Origin: Moniliella sp. 'wahieum'
Taxonomy: Eukaryota; Basidiomycota; Moniliellomycetes; Moniliellales; Moniliellaceae
Direction of reading: 5' to 3'
Length of the DNA stretch: 64,000 nt
Assembly (NCBI GenBank): GCA_003971905.1
Contig: RSEE01000017.1
Location: forward strand, 682,001 to 746,000
This document shows, piece after piece, positions 46,193 to 55,954 of the stretch. How positions within the stretch are numbered: the first letter of the stretch is position 1; every line of letters starts with the position of its first letter. Made by a program: the position numbers and the translations under genes. The notes beneath the pieces are model-generated. The model was given only the letters and a program-made list of their open reading frames with translations, did not search any database and was not told the origin of the DNA.

Positions 46193-48476
46193 ATGGCCAT
46201 CAGTGCCATCGAGGCCCGCCGGCTGCGTGCCGCCCAGGCCAAGAAGGACAGCCCATCCAACGGTGTCGATGCACCGCTCGTGTCGATTGCGGCGCGCCCT
46301 GCGCCCCTGGCCTCCTCGTCGGACCCCGCTGCCACGTCCAAGAGGCCCCGCACCTCGCAGTCCAGCACAGCCGACTCCCCCAGCCCTGCCGCCCCATCCA
46401 CCCAATCTCTTCCCACCGAGCAGGACGAGGAACGCAGTATCAAAAAGCGGCGTGTTTTGGCTCGGTCCGACAGCCATCGGGCCAGCGTAGACTCGGACTC
46501 GGACTCCGACTCGGAGGAGGAGGATGCGGCGGCCGAGTCGGCCTCCTCTTCCGACGAAGACGAGGCTGTGCAGCAGGAAGATGACGAACCACTCAGCACG
46601 TTCTCTGTTCACTTTGGTGGTGCCAAGCGAACTGCATTGACGAGGGCGCTCCTTTGTTCTGGGGTTGGCGCCGGGGGATCGGTTTGCGTTCGTTGGCATG
46701 GCCCGCATTCAACTCCTGGCAGGCCACGCCTTCTTGGATGGTCCCGCTCTCTGCGCCGCAGGCGATCAATCTCGTCTGTCCCCGCTCCGCTCCTGTTCCT
46801 GTTCTGGTTCCAGCACAGAAAAGAAGCATTCCAAGATTCCCTCGGCCGCGTTGCCGGAAAACTGGAACAAAAGCATGTTTGCCTGCACCATCCGGGTCAC
46901 TCCTTTCCAGCCAGGAACGGTGGGGTTGGAACAAATTGGTCTTGTCTGTCCAATTGCATTGGGAGTGGCTCCCCAGACGGCGGACGGTGCCCCTTGCTCG
47001 CCTTCGCCGTTTGACTGGCCCATTCCTGCGGGTTCAGATGCGAAGCAATTGGTCAAGCCCCTGTTTATGCCGGTGCACGAGCGATTCACAGCGCCGTTAC
47101 GCACTGGAGGGAAGAACTCTGTGTACGGAAAATTGCGCTCGGTGAAGGAGGATGTCGAATGGGATGTGGTCCAAAACAAAGTGGTCTCCCACCCCGATCC
47201 TCCATCGTCCTTCTCCACGGCCCCAAGGGGGCAGGGAAATCGACTATGGCGCGAAGGCTACTCACTGCGCTTCGTACCAGCTCCTCCGACCCCATTGCTT
47301 TCTTGATCTCGATCCGGGCCAACCCGAGTTTGGTCCTCCTGGTCAAGTGGCTTTGCACGTGTTTGATGCCGAGGAGGAAGTTTTGTCGGTCCTCGGTGGG
47401 CGACGCTGCACATGCCACGCCGTGCCCATTGGCTTGGCACGTCCAGTGGACAAGATGATCCCCGGTCCTACCTCGACGCGGCCAAGGACTTGGTGCAGTT
47501 GTACCAGTCCCTTTGCCTCGGGCGTCCGGCCCCTGTTTCCAGGGAAGGAAAACGGAGGAAATGGAAGTCGGACGTCGCTCCTCAACTGGGAGGACAAACG
47601 CGGATGCCCTTGGTGGTCAACACCATGGGGTGGACCAAGGGTCTAGGTGCCGACTTGGAGCGGGAGTTGGCCCAGCTTACCCGACCCACTCACCTGATCT
47701 GTGTCTCGGATGGAAAGGGAGACGTTAACCAGCTCACCCCTGCCGAGCTTGGGGTCAACAAACAGGCTCTGCTCACTGTTCCGGCCCACGGAAGAAAAGA
47801 AGGTGTCCACGTTGCAGCCTACTCTCGGGCTTTGGGAATCATGTCGTATCTCTTCCTTACCCACTATGCTGGTCCTACCCGCCCCCTTCCATCTTGGGAC
47901 TTTTCCATCCCGCTCTTGCCCGTCCCCCCCTGGTCGCTCGTCTTCCCGACGCCCTCCCTCGAGGAATTCACCTTCCTCTTCATGCGGGTCGCACCATGGC
48001 ACCGCGACCGAGATCAATGCTCGCTTGGTTGGCGTGATCAGGTCAGCGGGCGATCCGCGGTATGCATCGCACTCTGAATGTTTGGGTCTGGGCCTGATCC
48101 GGGCAGTCGAGGTAGGTCCAGCCGGAATCGAGGCGGTACAGCTCCTGACCCCGATTCCACCGGATCTCCTCGTGGCTGCTGGGAACGACCTCGGCCTCGT
48201 CACGGCCGGCCCTTCGCTTTCGACGCCTGTATGGGCCTTTCTTGATGCGCCCGAGTGCCGCGCATCCTTCTGGTTGGCTCGGGGACGACAATGGTCGGCC
48301 TACGACCGCGCCCAAGGGTGCCAGAACTTTCCTTGGCTGGTACCCCAATTTCGTTGGCCCCCTTTCTCGATTGGCCCGACGAGTTCTTGCCCCAGGGAAG
48401 AGAGGCGCCCAAGGCGCTCGGGCACAAGAAACGGACCACGCGAGGCAACGTGCAGCGGGGCGTACATCGTCGCTGA
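46193..48476 (+). CDS. GRC3: polynucleotide 5'-hydroxyl-kinase GRC3 (NOL9 family)
   Basis: RNA 5'-kinase of pre-rRNA ITS2 processing, nucleolar, partner of Las1. The ATG at 46193 opens a hydrophilic N-terminus with a bipartite basic patch (SIKKRRVLARSDSHR) and an acidic Ser/Asp/Glu stretch (DSDSDSDSEEEDAAAESASS). The Walker A motif is in SSIVLLHGPKGAGKSTMARR (about 47195-47255). FLDLDPGQPEFGPPGQVAL follows, the family's second kinase block. PLVVNTMGWTKGLGADLERE and LTRPTHLICVSDG are also conserved. The C-terminus contains CRILLVGSGTTMVGLRP-like text and ends GNVQRGVHRR at 48476. The frame changes at least six times across 2.3 kb. Homology continues through each, so I read them as sequence error. 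Confidence 0.92.
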
Positions 48477-49422
48477 CCTGCGCTGGGCTTATCTTGGCCA
48501 CTGGAAAGCCATTGGGGACGTGGGTCCTGATCCTGTATTCTTGCCTAGTGACTTGGTCATCATTTTGTTCAGCCTGGGCCCACAACTGCATCAACTCTTA
48601 TTGGAAGCATTGTCTAGTACCAAGATACATTTTTGTAGTAGCTAGCGGGAAGCGAGTAAGATGCGTCCAGGGATGCTGGTCAACGCATCGAGACTCGGAG
48701 GGCTTTTTTGGCAGTCGCACCCCTTGACTTCCTTGATTCGGGCCCATTGTGGTTCTCTGTCCTGGACGAGACCTGGCCAAGCCCGGCCCCAGGGACAATA
48801 TCGGGGAAATGCCGAGGGAGGCGAACGAGTACCCCTCTCTGCTGTGTGAAGGGCGATTGAGCTCTCTGTGGCTCGGCCTAGAACATCAGATTTGGGTCGG
48901 GTCTATGGATCCATGCAGTGGCCTTGCTTGGGTCGGTTCGTCTGGCAGATGCCCGATACGAGTGCCGTCCACGATAGAAATCGAGCTTTCGTATTAGGAC
49001 GCGGCGCTGGTGGGGAAAACATGGGGGTACTAAGTACAGCCGAGAAGGGGAAATGACGTGCCAACGTCCCAGATGGCTGGTGCTTGCGCTCACTAGAACG
49101 TGTCTATGCGTTAGTTGCGTCTACGTTCCCAGTACTTTCTGAGAATGGGGGTACGGGTAGACGCCCTGTGACCTTCGTCCGAGCTCGCGGGGGAACTCTT
49201 CTCTCTACAGACGGAAGATCAAAGGAGCGGCTGATCAGGTCTTTAGGCCCTGCTATCTGTCCCTTTTTGCCCCCCATCGATACATATGAACGATACCATG
49301 TCGGGTACAAGTGTCGATTCCATTGAAGCATGAACAGATATGAGAGCGGTGTAGACGTGGACGCAGACGTGGACGCAGATGTGGACGTGGATTGTCATCC
49401 TTCTTGGGGCGAGCGGTACCGC
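48477..49422. other. intergenic between convergent genes
   Basis: About 950 bases. The repeated GACGTGGACGCA near 49354-49390 yields a spurious Asp-Val-Asp-Ala open frame on the + strand. No gene. Confidence 0.55.
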
Positions 49423-50796
49423 CTACGCTTCTTTCGTGGGAGTAACATCGGGGATGGGCAAGGCAGCGGCCTGAGCTCTGCTCAAGGTAGATTCAGCCTG
49501 CTTCAGCATCGGAGCATCGATCATCACCATCGATTCACCCTGCTGCAACCCCACTGCCCCGCGATTGTTCCGTACCGATTCGAGAGGTAAGCATGCTTGA
49601 TGCGCGCGGCCCAGAGAATGTCGCTTTCTGAAGGGGAAAAGGCTTGGTGGATGGTGGCCACTTGAGACGGGTGAATGGCCTGCTTACCATCGTACCCCAA
49701 CTCACGGCCATCACGACACTCTTCCACTAAGTACGCTTCGTCTTTGTAGTCGACGCAGACCATGTCGATCGCTTCTAGCTGGTGAGCCTTGGCGATCGTG
49801 GCCATCTGTGCGCGCGGGAAGAGCAGTTCGCGACGAGACTTGGTCCGCACGATGCCCGTCGACGCACAGTAGTCTTCACTTGCGAACAACAGCGCCGATA
49901 CGTAGGCAACATGCGACTTGCCCCAGGACCGAACTTCTTGCAGGATGCTTTGCATGTTCAGCAGCGAGGCGGCCGACTCAATGGAAAGCACGAGCGATAA
50001 AGGAGGATGCACACTGCTCATACAAGGTTCGTTGTTAGGCACCATCAACATGAGAGGGAGAGAACGCACTCCAAGTTGGGACGCAGGCTCTCTGCCCGCT
50101 CGATAACCATACGAATATCATTGGCGCTTTCGACTTTGGGCAGAAGCAGGCCCTGCAGCTGGGTCGAGGGCAGCACCACCTCCAAATCATCTTGCGCTAG
50201 CGAAGCGTCCCCCGAAGGCGGGTTGATCCGCACCAAGAGTTCCGGTCCAGGACGGGGCGCAGCCTGTGGATCCAAAAAGGGAGATCAGCTGAATTACTAC
50301 GTACGACAATGCAAGGCCCAACGTACCCCCAGAGCATACATGACCGTCTCTCGGGCCACGTTCTTTCGGTGCATTGCGACGCTGTCCTCGAGATCAAAGA
50401 TCAGGGCATCGACCTGCAACCCAAGAGCCTGATGGGAAGGGGCGAGGGAGTGAGCGGAGGCGCACCAAAAGGAGATAGGGACGTACCCGCTTAATCATCT
50501 TTTCCGAGCTGCCCGGCACATAGAGCATCGCGCGTCTCGGCGGCGCAGACGGGATCGGAACAGGAGATTCGGAGGGGGACGAGGGTGTTGTAGGGACCTC
50601 TGGTGGCACGGCGGTCTTGGGATCGGCCGGAGGCGGCGGGGCGGAGGCGAGGTGGCAGTGGAGGAGCTGAGGGAGCGCCATTGGGACGACGGGACAGCCG
50701 GGCGGGCGAGCAAGGAGGTGGGATGGGGCGAAGGATGGGCTTGCTGGCCAGGGCGGAGGGTGTGCGTGGCAGACGGGAGGCGAGGGCCAGGCGCAT
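49423..50796 (-). CDS. HpcH/HpaI-family lyase, CitE/CLYBL-like, mitochondrial
   Basis: Probable mitochondrial acyl-CoA lyase of the citrate lyase beta/CLYBL family. The start at 50796 gives an Arg-rich, Ala/Leu/Ser-rich leader (MRLALASRLPRTPSALASKP), a good mitochondrial presequence. The core begins RRAMLYVPGSSEKMIKR, then DALIFDLEDSV and the block ELLVRINPPSG, LQGLLLPKVESANDI, and LSLVLSIESAASLLNMQSIL. YVSALLFASEDYCASTGIVR and GYDGKQAIHPSQVATIHQAF complete the catalytic barrel; Mg-binding Glu/Asp and the DGK/HP motif are visible. Introns: 50429-50486, 50264-50326 and 50014-50069. The C-terminus, ending VTPTKEA at 49423, needs a frame change near 49555; another lies in the presequence linker near 50580. 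Confidence 0.88.
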
Positions 50797-51473
50797 GGTG
50801 GGGGTGGGGGGCATGGAGATGGGGGTGGATGGTTGCGGATGGGATGGGATGGGATTTGATGCATTTGATGAGCGACTGAGCCTGGGCTGCCTGTGATCGA
50901 GCGGATCGTCTCACTAATAAGCGGATGACCGATGATGGATATGGCGATGGATGACATGGATGGCGCCGCAGGCTGCTTGACGTAATTGCTGTCTCATGGC
51001 CGTGCTCGATGCACGGTGGGTAACAGAAGCGGCCATATCGCTGGACCAGCGGGGCCTTTGAGCCTTTCCAGACTAGACGCGTTATAAGGCGTGTTGGGGG
51101 ATGCTGCTGCAGATGGCAGATCAGGCCCATGGGCCATCCATGTATTGCTCACTCGGGACTCTTGACCATCCTCGATTGGGAACCATTCATCCTCAGGCCC
51201 TCAGGCCCTCAGGCCTCATTGACTTGATCAGGTCCATGAGCGCATGAGCGCATGAGCATTCGACGGACTGCTGGCATCACTTCCTGATCACATTGGGACG
51301 TCATGCATCATGATCATGCTCATGCTCCGGCTGGTCGGCAAGCTCTCTGACATTGCAACGGTGGCAAGGCGGAGGCTCCATCGTTCCAGCAGCTATGGTG
51401 CCTCCAAGGTGAGATCGGAAAGGGTGAAGGTTTTCGGTGGCTACGTAACGCGTAACAGCCATGTGGACGATGC

Positions 51474-51501
51474 GTGACATGTGACATGTGATGCATGATG
51501 C
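51474..51501. repeat. compound heptamer array (GTGACAT x2, then GTGATGC, ATGATGC)
   Basis: Four consecutive 7-bp units whose palindromic core changes from ACATGT to ATGCAT without loss of phase. The last three units recur exactly at 9744-9764. Confidence 0.92.
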
Positions 51502-51678
51502 AGATCAAGCGCCTGCGCCCCCTGCAGGATGAACGTTTGACACTTGCCAGGCACAGGTACAGGGCGAGTGAAGACGCGTGCTGAAGTAATCCGCGCTCCG
51601 CTTGTGCTCGCGTTCTGGCGGGGGAGGGAGCAAGTCGGGTAGCCGCACCAGGGCGGGTGGTGCCATCGCCAGGGCCAG

Positions 51679-51696
51679 AGTCACTAGTCACTAGTC
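51679..51696. repeat. tandem heptamer AGTCACT x2 plus partial
   Basis: Two perfect copies and a 4-base remainder, built on ACTAGT, about 70 bases before the G-gamma start codon. Confidence 0.85.
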
Positions 51697-51765
51697 TGGC
51701 AAGTGCCATCGCCACCCCACCCCCTCCCATCCCCCCCTTGCGCCGTTTCCAACACAGCGGCCACC

Positions 51766-52129
51766 ATGTCGGCGCTTCCACGCAATCAGAATGTGGCCGA
51801 GATGAAGCTCCGCCGTCTGACCGAAAACAATGCGCGGCTCCAAGACGAGCTGAGCCGGCGCCGGATCAAGGTATCCGAGGCCAGCGCATCGTACGTCCCC
51901 CCTGCCCCCCTGCCCCCCTGCCCCCCACCTACCCCACCTACCCCGCCTACCCGTGTTTGTGTTGGTGCGCCACGGGCACACGTTAACTAACTACCGCTTG
52001 TCCAGGCTGATCGAATACTGCCAAAAAACCCACGACCCGCTTGTTCCGTCGGTCTGGGGCCTACCCGATAAGAAGGACGATCCGTACGCGCCACAGCAGG
52101 CCGCAATGTGCGAGTGCACCATCATGTAA
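51766..52129 (+). CDS. STE18: heterotrimeric G-protein gamma subunit
   Basis: Gamma subunit that pairs with G-beta in pheromone (and possibly nutrient) signalling at the plasma membrane. The 82-residue protein starts [20 protein letters not shown], then [20 protein letters not shown], the coiled-coil helix. Intron 51891-52005 (GTACGT donor, TTAACTAAC branch) is followed by [20 protein letters not shown], the most conserved fungal G-gamma block. It ends CECTIM, a CaaX prenylation box with a second cysteine suited to palmitoylation. The frame is intact and the size normal. The gene name follows yeast usage. Confidence 0.96.
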
Positions 52130-53191
52130 CCCTCTTCTTGGCGCACGGGAGGATCGGCCCAACAAAAGTACTCCCCCCTCCTCCCCTTTGCGTCCTGGTG
52201 CAAGATCTACCATCGATACCACCTTGCACCTCCCTGCGTCCATCAAGCCGCTGCTCTGCTTTGCACCTTGCCCTCTATACCTCCCCGCGCCCATGCTCAG
52301 GAATGGATTGCCCACTGGACTAGTTGACACCATCCCTTGTTGGTCCTGTTCCCTATCCTCCTTGAGGAGCACTATGCCCTGCTTTAGTTGCTCGTGACAA
52401 AGACTAGGGCGCAGCCTGAGCGCTCACCCTTTTCTACCTAGGCATAGTTGCCTGCCATTTCGCCCGTAGACCCCCCGGCCTGCCCGGTTGGGCCGGCTGA
52501 GAACCAGCAAGAGGAAGAGGAAAAGGCGAGTCGGAGCGAGTCGGTCATTGGTCCTTAGCGTGCATCATGATGTCCATTTTCAGCCATCACAGCTGACTGT
52601 TCTTGCAACCGCTGGTGGCCACGTCCGCTTTGCGGTGGAAGCTCCCACCACATATATACGAGAGACAGGATTGACGCAAGTATACTGGGCAGTGAGCGAG
52701 CAGCACAGTAACTATCCCCGTGTCGCTACTCTCTCAGACCCTGGCAGCGATACGTTCAGGGCAAGAGACGCGTCCACGCGTCTGCGGTGGCTTACGTTCA
52801 ATTGGGACTTGTTGGCTGTGGATCTGCACAAGGCCGGGGCCAGGCGTACTGGTTGGGAGGGCGAAGAAGCAGGGCCCGTGGAGCCATCTAGAGCCATATA
52901 ATTGGTGGTCTTGGAAACACTTTCGTTTGAGCCTTTGACCAGGTATCTCTCCGATTGCACCACGACCAGTAGCGGAGGAACCGCCGATAGGACTGCCGTT
53001 GGATACGAAGGGGTGCTGTGCCTTGGTGCGCGAGGATGCGATTCAGTTGGCCTTGGGCATGGCTCTATGGGGTTGGTAACGTGTACCTGGTATCGATTGG
53101 TCGGGGGAACAAGATAGGTGGGGGACCGACAGCAACAAGGGTGTACAAGAATGACCAAGGGAGAAGTTAGGAGAAAGGGCGAAGCGGGGGG
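52130..53191. other. intergenic between convergent genes
   Basis: About 1.06 kb. An open frame at 52488-52901 lacks any domain and is taken as chance. No gene supported. Confidence 0.55.
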
Positions 53192-53795
53192 CTAGTTCGA
53201 TCCCAATTGGGCTGCCAGCCAATCGAGGCCGTCCAAAACGCCTGACCCTGTAGTTGCGGACGAAGGTTGGATGTGACAGGAAACAGACAGGGTAGGCAGT
53301 GCGAGGGCGGAAGAGATCTCTGCTGGCGTCAGGGCCGCCGGCACATCCTGTTTGTTGGCAAACACCAGCACCGGTACCCCGGCCCCGACATCTTCCGCCA
53401 CAAGGTGATGCAGTTCTTCCCGTGCCAGCCCCATCCGAGCTTGGTCGGTCGCATCAACCACAAAGATCACGGCGCTCGCACCGGCCAGGTAGGCACCCCA
53501 CGAGGCGCGCAGGGACGTCTGGCCACCCACGTCAAACAGCGTGAAGCGAATGCCCTTGTACTCAAAGTCCTCCCTGCGATCCGATCGTAGGGGCAGTGGC
53601 TACGACCTGGCCCAAGGTCATGCGGTACATGAGCGTCGTCTTGCCGCATTGTCCAGACCGAGAATGCAGACTAAGAAGGGCTGGTCAGTCGGGGTGGCAA
53701 CGCAAGCCGAGGCGGGGGAGGGCGGGGACGGACTCACCCTTGAGATCTTTGGTGCCAAAGAGGGAGCTCCAGAGGGTGGAGAGCGCAATGCCCAT
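53192..53795 (-). CDS. ARL1: ARF-family small GTPase, ARL1-like
   Basis: Golgi-associated small GTPase. The start at 53795 gives MGIALSTLWSSLFGTKDLK, with Gly2 for N-myristoylation, very close to the ARL1 N-terminus. The intron begins at 53737 (GTGAGT) and ends before VCILGLDNA near 53670. GKTTLMYRMTLGQVV completes the P-loop; then come GIRFTLFDVGGQTSLRASW (switch II, DVGGQ), VIFVVDATDQARMGLAREEL and VLVFANKQDVPAAL (NKQD guanine site). The C-terminus, including SATTGSGVLDGLDWLAAQL, ends at 53192. Two single-base-type frame changes lie at the P-loop (about 53643-53650) and before the switch region (about 53570). Other ARL or ARF members are possible, but the N-terminus favours ARL1. Confidence 0.85.
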
Positions 53796-54154
53796 CGCGA
53801 GGAGAAGACGCAGCGCAGCTCCCACGATCGGTCGGAGTCAGCAGCGTTGGGCTGCCCAGGCGCGGCGCTGGCGCAGAGACAGACAGCCGAGGCGAGCCCG
53901 ACGCCAGATCTACCAGCCTGTGTCGGGTGCTTGCGCCGCGCAGCGTCCCAGGGCGCATGCGGCGGTGCGGGGCGATTAGGTAACGCTGCCAGGCCGCGGA
54001 TCGCGCGACCCAACTTGAAGCTTGAAGCTTGATCGTTGAACATCGGCTGGAGTTCAGGACAGGTTGCTATGGTTGCTGCTGTGGTGTGGATATAGGCGCA
54101 TGGGCTTGGCTTGCCTGTGCCATTCGCATTCTTCTGCGTTCTTTGCCCCCACGC
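53796..54154. other. ARL1 promoter with heptamer array
   Basis: About 360 bases between tandem minus-strand genes. It contains CTTGAAG heptamers at 54014-54041. Confidence 0.6.
54014..54041. repeat. heptamer array CTTGAAG x2, CTTGATC, GTTGAAC
   Basis: Four 7-bp units in phase, built on AAGCTT. AAGCTTGAAGCTT words recur at 1234, 12211, 31480, 38060 and 41987. Confidence 0.92.
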
Positions 54155-55172
54155 TCAGCGCAGAACAAAGCCTGGGAAAAGCGGCGCGTGCGGGTCCAAG
54201 TAGAACCGCATCTGTCCCACCAGGTGCGCCGTTCCTTTGACACACGGTACCACCCCCCGTTTCCCCCGCGTCCCCCTTTCCCCCGCTTCCACCCACGCCT
54301 CAAACGTCGAGCCCACCACCGAGGTATGCACCAACCTCCCCCCCGTCCGGAGCCGGCCTTGCGCCACCAGCTGCGCCACGCGCGCCGACGTGCCCGACCC
54401 ACACGGCGACCGGTCCACCTGGCCATCAGCAAAGATGACCACATTCGTCTGCCGTACTACGCCCGTTGCCTCGGCCGGGTCCGAGTGGTCGTCGACAAAG
54501 ATCGTGCCGTACACCTCTTCCTCTCGTAAGGTCCGTAGGGCCGCCTTGATCTCCCGTCCTCGCTCGATGGCAGTCCACGCCGGCCGGGGTAAGCTGCACA
54601 CCTGCCTCGCCTGCCGCACACACCGCATACACCCCCCCCCGTAGGCCAGGTCGACGGTGAGCTGGTGCGGGGCCGAAGGGAGGTCGAGGGGCAGATGCCA
54701 TGCGATGGGTACGAAGAAGGCACATTGACAAACTCGGCCTCTGTTGCTTGGCCCGCCTCTACACGTACCCGTGCCACCACCCGACCTGACGGCACATCAA
54801 TCGTCACGTCCGTCCTGCCTTCCTCGACGGCCACTTTACCGTGCCGCACCGCCCACAACCCAGTGCGATCGTCCCGTGGCCACAGGCGGTGAGAGAACCC
54901 ATCTTTGTGGAAGAAGAGCACGCCAGATCCGCCCCTGCCGCGGGGGGTACCAGGAACCCACCGTACATGTCAGCATGGCCACAGGGTTCGTGGGCCAACG
55001 CTTGCCGCAGCGTATCCAGCGGATGGTGGTCCGCCATTGGTTTTTCGTCGTTCGGCTACCGTCGTCCCAGCCGGCACTGCCCAGGACGGCAAGTCGGCCA
55101 CCACACGGAACGGCTCTCCCCCGTATGCCAGTCTTCCGTTTCGATCCAAAAGGGCTGAGTGGGGAACGACAT
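54155..55172 (-). CDS. proline racemase/hydroxyproline epimerase family enzyme
   Basis: PLP-independent racemase family acting on proline or hydroxyproline. The start at 55172 gives MSFPTQPFWIETEDWHTGGE-type text (the conserved HTGGEP, here needing one more G), then EPFRVVADLPSWAVPAGTT. LRQALAHEPCGHADMYGGFL is the second signature, followed by the first catalytic Cys in TACGHGTIALG. EEGRTDVTIDVPSGRVVARV and YGGGVYAVCAAGEAGVQLTP come next. The second catalytic Cys is in QVDRSPCGSGTSARVAQLVA, and the end is GQMRFYLDPHAPLFPGFVLR, canonical for the family. Two cysteines argue for racemase or epimerase activity rather than the Thr-type dehydratase. Five or so frame changes occur, one at a 5-C run (55118-55122). 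Length, about 340 residues, is normal. Confidence 0.9.
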
Positions 55173-55954
55173 GGTGGTGCCAAAGCAAGGATGGTCGATG
55201 GAGCTTGAAGAGCTTGAAGGCAATGCCCCACCCCATTACCTCATTCTACGCCCTGGCCCGCTTTATACCGGTTCCTGTCTCGCTCCCTCCTTCGCGGCAA
55301 TTTACCCGCCTTGCAAACCAGAGTGCCCGTAAGTGGGCCGTGCTAGGCTGTGCTGCTCAGCCGCCTAAGGCCGAAGGCCTAATCAATTCTCTCTAATCGA
55401 CTAATCCCCACTCAATTTTTAATGCAGAAAGTCTACCGCAGGCGGGCCGTGCTCAATATTGATAGCGAACCAATGAACTCAACAACACCGCGTTAAACGT
55501 TGAACGTCCTTCGGAACTGACATCTGGCGCGTCTGACGTCTGCCGCTTTCTGTCCAACAGCCGGGGGCATTGCTATTGGCTCATTTCATCGATGAATTCC
55601 AGTTCATCCGACGCTCCCTAGCCCACGACCAAACCAGCTGGATTCGCTCCAGCCCAGCCAGACGCAACGGCAGCCAGACGGGTAGAATACATTGAGCCAT
55701 ACACTGCCAAGTGTCAACGCGGGGGAGGAAAGAGAAGGGAAATGAGAAGACGCGAGGGGGGGGGGGAGGAGGATACAGGGAGAGCACACGGCTCCGGCTC
55801 GACTGGCCTACTAAAAGCTGAGAGCAGAGAGCAGAGAGCAGAGAGCTAGAGTTGAGCGCTGAGAGTTAAGAGTTAAGAGTTCAGAGTTGAGAGCTGAGAT
55901 TGCAGATGATACAAACGGCCAGGGGAGACGTATCCCTCTTTGCGGGTCGCCCGG
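55173..55954. other. intergenic between tandem minus-strand genes
   Basis: About 780 bases with two A/G-rich heptamer arrays at 55816-55843 and 55862-55896 and a G run near 55757-55768. No gene. Confidence 0.6.
55816..55896. repeat. purine-rich heptamer arrays (AGCAGAG/AGCTGAG and AGAGTTN)
   Basis: Four in-phase units AGC(A/T)GAG at 55816-55843, then five units AGAGTTA/AGAGTTC/AGAGTTG/AGAGCTG at 55862-55896. Most units here lack a hexamer palindrome, so the 7-bp period does not need one. Confidence 0.9.

Larger units (their letters stand above)
50797..51765. other. divergent promoter region, CitE-like / G-gamma
   Basis: About 970 bases with dense palindromic repeats: CCTCAGGC units near 51190-51215, GCATGAGC units near 51240, a mixed heptamer array at 51474-51501 and AGTCACT at 51679-51696. 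No gene. Confidence 0.55.

Noticed and set aside
49330-49590. Open frame with an Asp-Val-Asp-Ala repeat
   Set aside because: It comes from a short GACGTGGACGCA repeat and then runs antisense into the 3' coding end of the CitE-like gene.
52488-52901. Plus-strand frame of 137 codons
   Set aside because: No domain, no promoter and no composition signal; it lies in the 3' gap between convergent genes.
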